From assembly GCA_015485015.1 (NCBI GenBank), contig WFUK01000224.1, forward strand, positions 1 to 9,977: a stretch of 9,977 nucleotides of DNA, given 5' to 3'. Shown one piece after another: positions 4,902 to 9,977 of this stretch. The notes beneath the pieces were generated by a model. The model ran no database searches. It had not been told where the DNA came from and saw only the letters and a program-made list of their open reading frames with translations. The position numbers and the translations under genes are program-made. The stretch comes from Paracoccaceae bacterium. Its GTDB lineage: Bacteria; Pseudomonadota; Alphaproteobacteria; Rhodobacterales; Rhodobacteraceae. How positions within the stretch are numbered: position 1 is the first letter of the stretch; each line of letters begins with the position of its first letter.

Positions 4902-6448
4902 TATGAAACCCCCTTTGCAGCGGCGGGCATGGGCGGAATGGTGAAGCCTTTGTCTTTTTTGCCCCCCCCGAACATGCTGGTTTTGGAAATACCGGTCGAG
5001 CAGCCATTACCATCGGTAAAACCACAGCCGGAGCGGATGTCCATGCCATCCTCGACGGTTTCGCGATGCGCCGTTGGCACCACAAAGCGGTCTTCATAGT
5101 TGGCAATCGCCATGATGTGATACATATCCTCGATCAGCTCCGGCGTCATGCCGACGCGCTCGGCGATGGCTTCATCAATCACCCCATCCACGGTTTTGCT
5201 CCGCATATAAGCCCGCATCGCCAGCATCCGCTCAAGCGCGTTTACCACCGGAGCCTCGTCACCCGCCGTTAGCATATTGGCGAGGTAGCGCACCGGAATG
5301 CGCAAGCTTTTTACATCCGGCATATCGCGGTCAATCCCGATCGCGCCGGCCTCGGCTGCGTTCTGAATGGGCGAAAGCGGCGGGATATACCAAACCATCG
5401 GCAGGGTGCGATATTCGGGGTGCAGCGGGAAGGCGATTTTCCAGTCAATCGCCATCTTGTAAACCGGCGAGTTCTTGGCGCTCTCGATCCAGTCTTGCGG
5501 CACACCATCCGCCAAGGCCTGCGCGGCCACGGCGGGGTCATTGGGGTCAAGGAACATATCGAGCTGGGACTGATAAAGGTCTTTTTCGTCCGCGGTATTG
5601 GCCATTTCCTCGATCCGGTCGGCGTCATAAAGGATCACACCGAGGTAGCGGATACGCCCGACGCAGGTTTCGGAACACACAGTCGGCAAGCCGCTCTCAA
5701 TGCGCGGATAGCAGAAGGTGCATTTTTCCGATTTGCCGCTTTCCCAGTTATAATAAACCTTCTTATAGGGGCAGCCGGATACACACATCCGCCAGCCGCG
5801 ACATTTTTCTTGGTCGATCAGCACAATGCCGTCTTCCTCGCGCTTGTAGATCGCGCCGGAAGGGCAGGAGGCGGCGCAGGCCGGGTTAAGGCAATGCTCA
5901 CAAAGGCGGGGGAGATACATCATAAATGTATTTTCATATTCCCCGTAAATCTCCTTTTGAATGCCCTCGAAATTGTAATCCTTCGAGCGCTTTTCAAACT
6001 CGCCGCCAAGGATTTCCTCCCAGTTCGGGCCGCCGACGATTTTTTCCATGCGCTCGCCGGTCAATACCGAGCGCGGGCGCGCGGTGGGGAATGCGGGCAT
6101 ATCGGGGGCCGATTTCAGGTGGTCATAATCAAAGGTATAAGGCTCGTAATAATCGTCGATCTCGGGCAGGTCCGGATTGCCGAAAATCTTGGCCAAGATC
6201 CGCCATTTGCCGCCTTGCTTGGGCTGGAGCGTGCCTTTTTTGCTCCGCTCCCAGCCGCCATTCCATTTGGCCTGGTTTTCCCAGTCTTTCGGGTAGCCAA
6301 TGCCGGGCTTGGTTTCGACATTATTAAACCATGCATATTCAACGCCCTCGCGCGAGGTCCAGACGTTTTTGCAGGTGACTGAGCAGGTGTGACACCCGAT
6401 ACATTTATCAAGGTTCAGCACCATGCCGATTTGAGCGCGGATTTTCAT
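4901..6448 (-). CDS. narH: respiratory nitrate reductase beta subunit (Fe-S electron transfer)
   Basis: NarH sits on the cytoplasmic side of the membrane and relays electrons from NarI hemes to NarG through three [4Fe-4S] clusters and one [3Fe-4S] cluster. Seen: 515 residues and all sixteen cluster positions in four groups. These are C16/C19/C22/C26, C183/C186/C191/C195, C216/W219/C222/C226 (the Trp replaces a Cys and gives the 3Fe cluster) and C243/C246/C258/C262. This is the same arrangement as E. coli NarH, shifted by one after the first group. The C-terminal 35 residues are glycine-rich with two extra cysteines (SGCGFTDGNGCS) and include a G8-A6 tract in the DNA. The ATG overlaps the narG stop (ATGA), and GGAGG (6456..6460) lies 7 bases upstream. 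Confidence 0.97.
   Translation of the reverse strand: MKIRAQIGMVLNLDKCIGCHTCSVTCKNVWTSREGVEYAWFNNVETKPGIGYPKDWENQAKWNGGWERSKKGTLQPKQGGKWRILAKIFGNPDLPEIDDYYEPYTFDYDHLKSAPDMPAFPTARPRSVLTGERMEKIVGGPNWEEILGGEFEKRSKDYNFEGIQKEIYGEYENTFMMYLPRLCEHCLNPACAASCPSGAIYKREEDGIVLIDQEKCRGWRMCVSGCPYKKVYYNWESGKSEKCTFCYPRIESGLPTVCSETCVGRIRYLGVILYDADRIEEMANTADEKDLYQSQLDMFLDPNDPAVAAQALADGVPQDWIESAKNSPVYKMAIDWKIAFPLHPEYRTLPMVWYIPPLSPIQNAAEAGAIGIDRDMPDVKSLRIPVRYLANMLTAGDEAPVVNALERMLAMRAYMRSKTVDGVIDEAIAERVGMTPELIEDMYHIMAIANYEDRFVVPTAHRETVEDGMDIRSGCGFTDGNGCSTGISKTSMFGGGKKDKGFTIPPMPAAAKGVS
4909..4916 (-). promoter_or_regulatory. narJ ribosome binding site inside the end of narH
   Basis: AAAGGGGG on the minus strand (4916..4909) lies 7 bases before the ATG at 4901 and 13 before the next in-frame ATG (4895). 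This decides for the first start. The site is embedded in the last codons of narH. Confidence 0.65.
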
Positions 6449-9400
6449 TGATCTGCCTCCGTTTTATTTACTGGGGTGTCGAGCCAGTCGACCTTGTTCA
6501 TTTTGCGGACAATCACAAATTCGTCGCGGTTGGAGCCAACCGTGCCGTAGTAATTGAACCCGTAGGATTGCTGGGCATAGCCGCCGATCATATGGGTTGG
6601 CTTCACGGTTGCGCGGGTTACCGAATTGTGGATCCCGCCCCTGATGCCGGTTTTTTGCGAGCCGGGGGTGTTCACGATCTTTTCTTGCGCGTGATACATA
6701 TAAATCGTGCCCCGCTTCATGCGTTGGGAAACCACAACCCGAGCCACAAGCGCGCCATTGGCGTTATAGGCTTCGACCCAGTCGTTATCCTCAAGGCCCG
6801 CTGTTTTCGCATCCACTTCCGACACCCAAACCACAGGGCCACCACGGTTCAGCGTCAGCATGTGGAGGTTGTCCGAATAGGTCGAGTGGATGCCCCATTT
6901 CTGGTGCGGGGTGATGAAGTTCAGCACCACATGCGGCTGGCCTGCCTCGGTGTTATAATCCCCCTCGGTGGTTTTCAGGTCCACCGGTGGTCGGTAGCTG
7001 CAAAAGCCCTCGCCGAATGCCAGCATCCACAGGTGGTCTTGGTAAAGCTGCTGGCGGCCCGTAAGCGTGCGCCAAGGGATCAGCTCATGCACGTTGGTAT
7101 AGCCCGCATTATAGCTCACATGCTCGCTTTCAATGCCCGACCATGTGGGGGAGCTGATGATCTTGCGAGGCTGTGCCGCGATATCACGGAAGCGGATTTT
7201 CTCGTCCTCTTTGGGTAGCGCCAAGTGCGCATGCTCACGACCGGTGGCTTTTTCAAGCTCCTGCCATGCCTTCACGGCCACTTCGCCGTTGGTTTCCGGT
7301 GCCAGCATCAAAATCATCTCCGCTGCGTCAATCGCGGTGTCAAGCTTGGGCATGCCTTTGGCAACCGTATCTTCCAGCACCACGCCATTGAGGTCGCGCA
7401 GGTGCTGCACCTCGATATTGGTGTTCCAGTTGATGCCTTTGCCGCCATTGCCAAGCTTATCCAGCAATGGGCCAACCGAGGTGAACTTATCGTAAATCTG
7501 CGAATAATCCCGCTCGACCGCGATATAATTCGGCGCGGTTTTGCCCGGGATCAGCTCACATTCGCCTTTCTTCCAGTCCTTCACCTGATCTTGCGCGATC
7601 TCCATCGGCGTATCATGCAGCAGCGGAAGCTGCACCACATCGGTCTCCACACCCAGAATTTCAGGCGCGATTTCGGAGACCTTTTTAGCGAGGCCTTTGA
7701 AGATATCCCAGTCGCTCCGGCTTTCATAAGCGGGATCCACGGCAGCCTGTAGCGGGTGGATGAACGGGTGCATGTCCGAAGTGTTCATGTCATCCTTTTC
7801 ATACCAGCTTGCGGTGGGCAGCACGATGTCGGAGTAAACGGCGGTGGTGGACATGCGGAAGTCAATCGTGACCAAGAGGTCCAGCTTGCCTTCCGGCGCG
7901 TCCTCGTGCCATTTCGCCTCTTTGGGCATCCGGCCACCCTCGATGCCAAGGTCTTTGCCCATGACGCCGTTATCGGTGCCGAGCAGGTGCTTGATGAAGT
8001 ATTCATGGCCCTTGCCCGAGGATCCAAGCAGGTTGGAGCGCCACACGAATAGGTTGCGCGGCCAGTTGGCCTCGTTGTCAGGGTCTTCGCAGGACATTTC
8101 CAAGTCACCAGCCACCAGCTGCTCGGCCACATATTCAGCGGCGGTTTTGCCTGCGGCTTTGGCGGATTTGCCGACCTCAAGCGGGTTGGTTTTGAGCTGC
8201 GGCGCGGAAGGCAACCAGCCCATGCGCTCGGCGCGGATGTTATAGTCGATCAGGCTCGCATCCCAGTCGCCTTCCGGCGCGGTGGGCGAGAGGATCTCGT
8301 TTACATCAAGCTGCTCGTAGCGCCATTGGTCCGTATGGGCATACCACGCGGAGGTCGAGTTCATGTGCCGAGGAGGCCTCGCCCAATCAAGCGCGAAGGC
8401 CAAGGGCTGCCAGCCGGTTTGCGGGCGGAGTTTTTCCTGGCCCACATAGTGGCTCCAGCCCCCGCCAGATTGGCCAACACAACCACACATCACCAGCATG
8501 TTGATAATGCCGCGATAGTTCATATCCATGTGATACCAGTGGTTTAGCCCCGCGCCTAGGATCACCATCGAGCGGCCTTTGGTCTTTTCGGCATTGGTCG
8601 CAAATTCCCGCGCCACCACTTCGATTTTCTCCGCTGGCACGCCGGTGATTTTCTCGGCCCATGCGGGGGTATAGGGGATATCCTGCGCGTAATCATCCGC
8701 CACCCAGTCGCCGCCGAGGCCGCGATCGAGGCCGTAATTGGCGCAGAACAGGTCAAACACCGTGGCGACCAGAATCTCTTTCTTGCCGGATTTGATGCGT
8801 TTGACCGGCACGTTTTTGGTCATCACCTCGGGGTGTTCGCATTTGACAAAATTTTCGGTGGCCTGGCCGCCGAAATAGGGGAAATCAACCCCCAGCACAT
8901 CGTCGCGATCTTCTTCCGCGATAAAGGTCATTTTCAGCTCGGTATCTTTGCCCTTGGCGCGTTCCTCAAGGTTCCATTCGCCATCTTCGCCCCAGCGATA
9001 ACCCATGGTGCCGTTGGGGGAGCAGAGCGCATTGGCCTTGCCATCCCATGCCACTGTTTTCCACTCGGGATTGTTTTTTTGTCCAAGCTTGCCAGCCAGA
9101 TCATCAGCCCGCAGCAACCGGCCCGGAATGAGCTTTCCGTCTTTTTCTTCCAGGCGCACCAGCATCGGGAAGTCGGAATATTTGCGGGTGTAATCCTCGA
9201 AATACTCGGCTTGGCGGTCAAGGTGAAACTCGCGCAGGATCACATGGCCCATGGCCATGGAGAGCGCGCTATCGGTGCCTGCTTTCGGGGCCAGCCAGAT
9301 GTCGCCAAATTTGGCGGCTTCGGAATAGTCGGGGCTGATCACCGCCGATTTGGTGCCTTTGTAGCGCACTTCGGTATAGAAGTGGGCATCCGGCGTGCGG

Positions 9401-9977
9401 GTTTGTGGCACGTTACTGCCCCAAAGCAAGAGGTAGCCCGCGTTATACCAGTCTGCCGATTCCGGCACGTCGGTTTGCTCGCCCCATGTCATCGGGGAGG
9501 CCGGGGGCAGGTCGCAATACCAGTCATAAAACGACATACAGGTGCCGCCCATCAGGCTGAGGTAGCGCGAGCCAGCGGCGTAGGACACCATCGACATGGC
9601 GGGGATCGGCGAGAAGCCGAATATCCGGTCGGGGCCGTAGGTTTTGGCGGTGTAAGCATTGGCGGCGGCGATGATTTCGTTGGCCTCGTCCCATGTGGCG
9701 CGCACAAAGCCGCCTTTGCCACGGGTTTTGGTATAGGCATCGCGGGCCGGTTTATCTTCTTGCAGGGCCTTCCAGGCCGCAGTGGCGCTCATGGTGGCGC
9801 GATATTTGCGATAGGCCTTCAGCATCGCGCCACGGATCAGCGGGTTTTTGACGCGGTTGGCGGAATAAAGATACCATGAGTAGCTCGCGCCGCGCTGGCA
9901 GCCACGAGGCTCGTGGTTGGGCATATCCGGGCGGGTGCGCGGGTAGTCTGTCTGCTGGGTTTCCCAGGTGACAATAC
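6445..9977 (-). CDS. narG: respiratory nitrate reductase alpha subunit (Mo-bisMGD catalytic), 5' end outside window
   Basis: NarG reduces nitrate to nitrite at a molybdenum bis-MGD centre in the cytoplasm, bound to NarH and anchored by NarI. Seen: about 1,176 codons, in frame from the window edge through VTWETQQTDYPRTRPD to the stop. E. coli NarG has 1,247 residues, so roughly the first 70 are absent, including the His and two Cys ligands of cluster FS0. The fourth FS0 ligand is present in EPRGCQRGASYSW (codon 9898..9900). The molybdenum-binding Asp (E. coli Asp222) lies in NVPQTRTPDAHF (codon 9388..9390). Other conserved stretches include GFSPIPAMSMVSYA, GGTCMSFYDWYCDLPPASP, GAGLNHWYHMDMNYRG, CGCVGQSGGGW, WYEKDDMNTSDMHPFIHPL and SYNAGYTNVHELIPWRT. 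The Met at 9924 is internal, not the start. No frameshift or premature stop is visible. Confidence 0.98.
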   Translation of the reverse strand, partial: IVTWETQQTDYPRTRPDMPNHEPRGCQRGASYSWYLYSANRVKNPLIRGAMLKAYRKYRATMSATAAWKALQEDKPARDAYTKTRGKGGFVRATWDEANEIIAAANAYTAKTYGPDRIFGFSPIPAMSMVSYAAGSRYLSLMGGTCMSFYDWYCDLPPASPMTWGEQTDVPESADWYNAGYLLLWGSNVPQTRTPDAHFYTEVRYKGTKSAVISPDYSEAAKFGDIWLAPKAGTDSALSMAMGHVILREFHLDRQAEYFEDYTRKYSDFPMLVRLEEKDGKLIPGRLLRADDLAGKLGQKNNPEWKTVAWDGKANALCSPNGTMGYRWGEDGEWNLEERAKGKDTELKMTFIAEEDRDDVLGVDFPYFGGQATENFVKCEHPEVMTKNVPVKRIKSGKKEILVATVFDLFCANYGLDRGLGGDWVADDYAQDIPYTPAWAEKITGVPAEKIEVVAREFATNAEKTKGRSMVILGAGLNHWYHMDMNYRGIINMLVMCGCVGQSGGGWSHYVGQEKLRPQTGWQPLAFALDWARPPRHMNSTSAWYAHTDQWRYEQLDVNEILSPTAPEGDWDASLIDYNIRAERMGWLPSAPQLKTNPLEVGKSAKAAGKTAAEYVAEQLVAGDLEMSCEDPDNEANWPRNLFVWRSNLLGSSGKGHEYFIKHLLGTDNGVMGKDLGIEGGRMPKEAKWHEDAPEGKLDLLVTIDFRMSTTAVYSDIVLPTASWYEKDDMNTSDMHPFIHPLQAAVDPAYESRSDWDIFKGLAKKVSEIAPEILGVETDVVQLPLLHDTPMEIAQDQVKDWKKGECELIPGKTAPNYIAVERDYSQIYDKFTSVGPLLDKLGNGGKGINWNTNIEVQHLRDLNGVVLEDTVAKGMPKLDTAIDAAEMILMLAPETNGEVAVKAWQELEKATGREHAHLALPKEDEKIRFRDIAAQPRKIISSPTWSGIESEHVSYNAGYTNVHELIPWRTLTGRQQLYQDHLWMLAFGEGFCSYRPPVDLKTTEGDYNTEAGQPHVVLNFITPHQKWGIHSTYSDNLHMLTLNRGGPVVWVSEVDAKTAGLEDNDWVEAYNANGALVARVVVSQRMKRGTIYMYHAQEKIVNTPGSQKTGIRGGIHNSVTRATVKPTHMIGGYAQQSYGFNYYGTVGSNRDEFVIVRKMNKVDWLDTPVNKTEADQ

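Noticed and set aside
4950..4972. Programmed -1 frameshift at the G8/A6 tract of narH
   Set aside because: The reading phase (GGC AAA AAA GAC) does not fit the X XXY YYZ rule, and the zero-frame stop already sits at the expected coupled position before narJ.
5420..6382. Long plus-strand open frame (320 codons) opposite narH
   Set aside because: Antisense shadow. The minus strand carries all NarH cluster ligands, and the opposite translation resembles nothing I know.
8833..9879. Long plus-strand open frame (348 codons) opposite narG
   Set aside because: It is an antisense shadow of narG, whose minus-strand product is conserved along its full length. The plus-strand translation shows no recognisable motif.
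9922..9924. ATG near the right edge as the narG start
   Set aside because: The frame continues upstream to the window edge with sequence conserved in NarG (VTWETQQTDYPRTRPD), so this Met is internal.

Overview
The window looks like chromosomal DNA of a moderately GC-rich alphaproteobacterium, most likely of the Rhodobacterales. Three things suggest this: codon choice, the close match of the 1911..2480 product to a conserved hypothetical protein I associate with that order, and the type of capsule glycosyltransferase at the left edge. This is recognition by eye; no database search was run.

Left part (1..1151, minus strand): most of a KpsS-type capsular polysaccharide biosynthesis gene. It starts at a GTG, and its 3' end lies beyond the window. 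A spacer of about 160 bp (1152..1311) separates it from a divergent plus-strand pair: riboflavin synthase alpha subunit (ribE, 1312..1914) and a conserved protein of unknown function (1911..2480). The pair is coupled by an ATGA overlap. The spacer has room for one promoter in each direction.

Middle (2481..2698): a 218-bp non-coding spacer between two convergent transcription units. It is rich in inverted repeats: a perfect 9-bp hairpin, two GC-rich hairpins just past the right-hand operon, and a diverged pair of facing sequence blocks.

Right part (2699..9977, minus strand): the membrane-bound respiratory nitrate reductase operon narG-narH-narJ-narI, followed by a cytoplasmic parvulin-type peptidyl-prolyl isomerase gene. 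narG lacks roughly its first 70 codons because the window ends inside it. NarG (Mo-bisMGD, FS0) reduces nitrate. NarH (four Fe-S clusters) carries electrons to it. NarI (two b hemes) takes electrons from quinol. NarJ is the maturation chaperone, and the isomerase probably helps folding or assembly. All junctions are tight (ATGA, ATGA and TAATG overlaps, or a ribosome binding site overlapping the stop codon), so this is one translationally coupled unit that would let the cell respire nitrate when oxygen is low. Its promoter and any FNR or NarL sites lie outside the window.

I found no mobile elements, CRISPR arrays, RNA genes or defence systems. Apart from the spacer repeats and a few start-site and homopolymer details, this is a conventional region.
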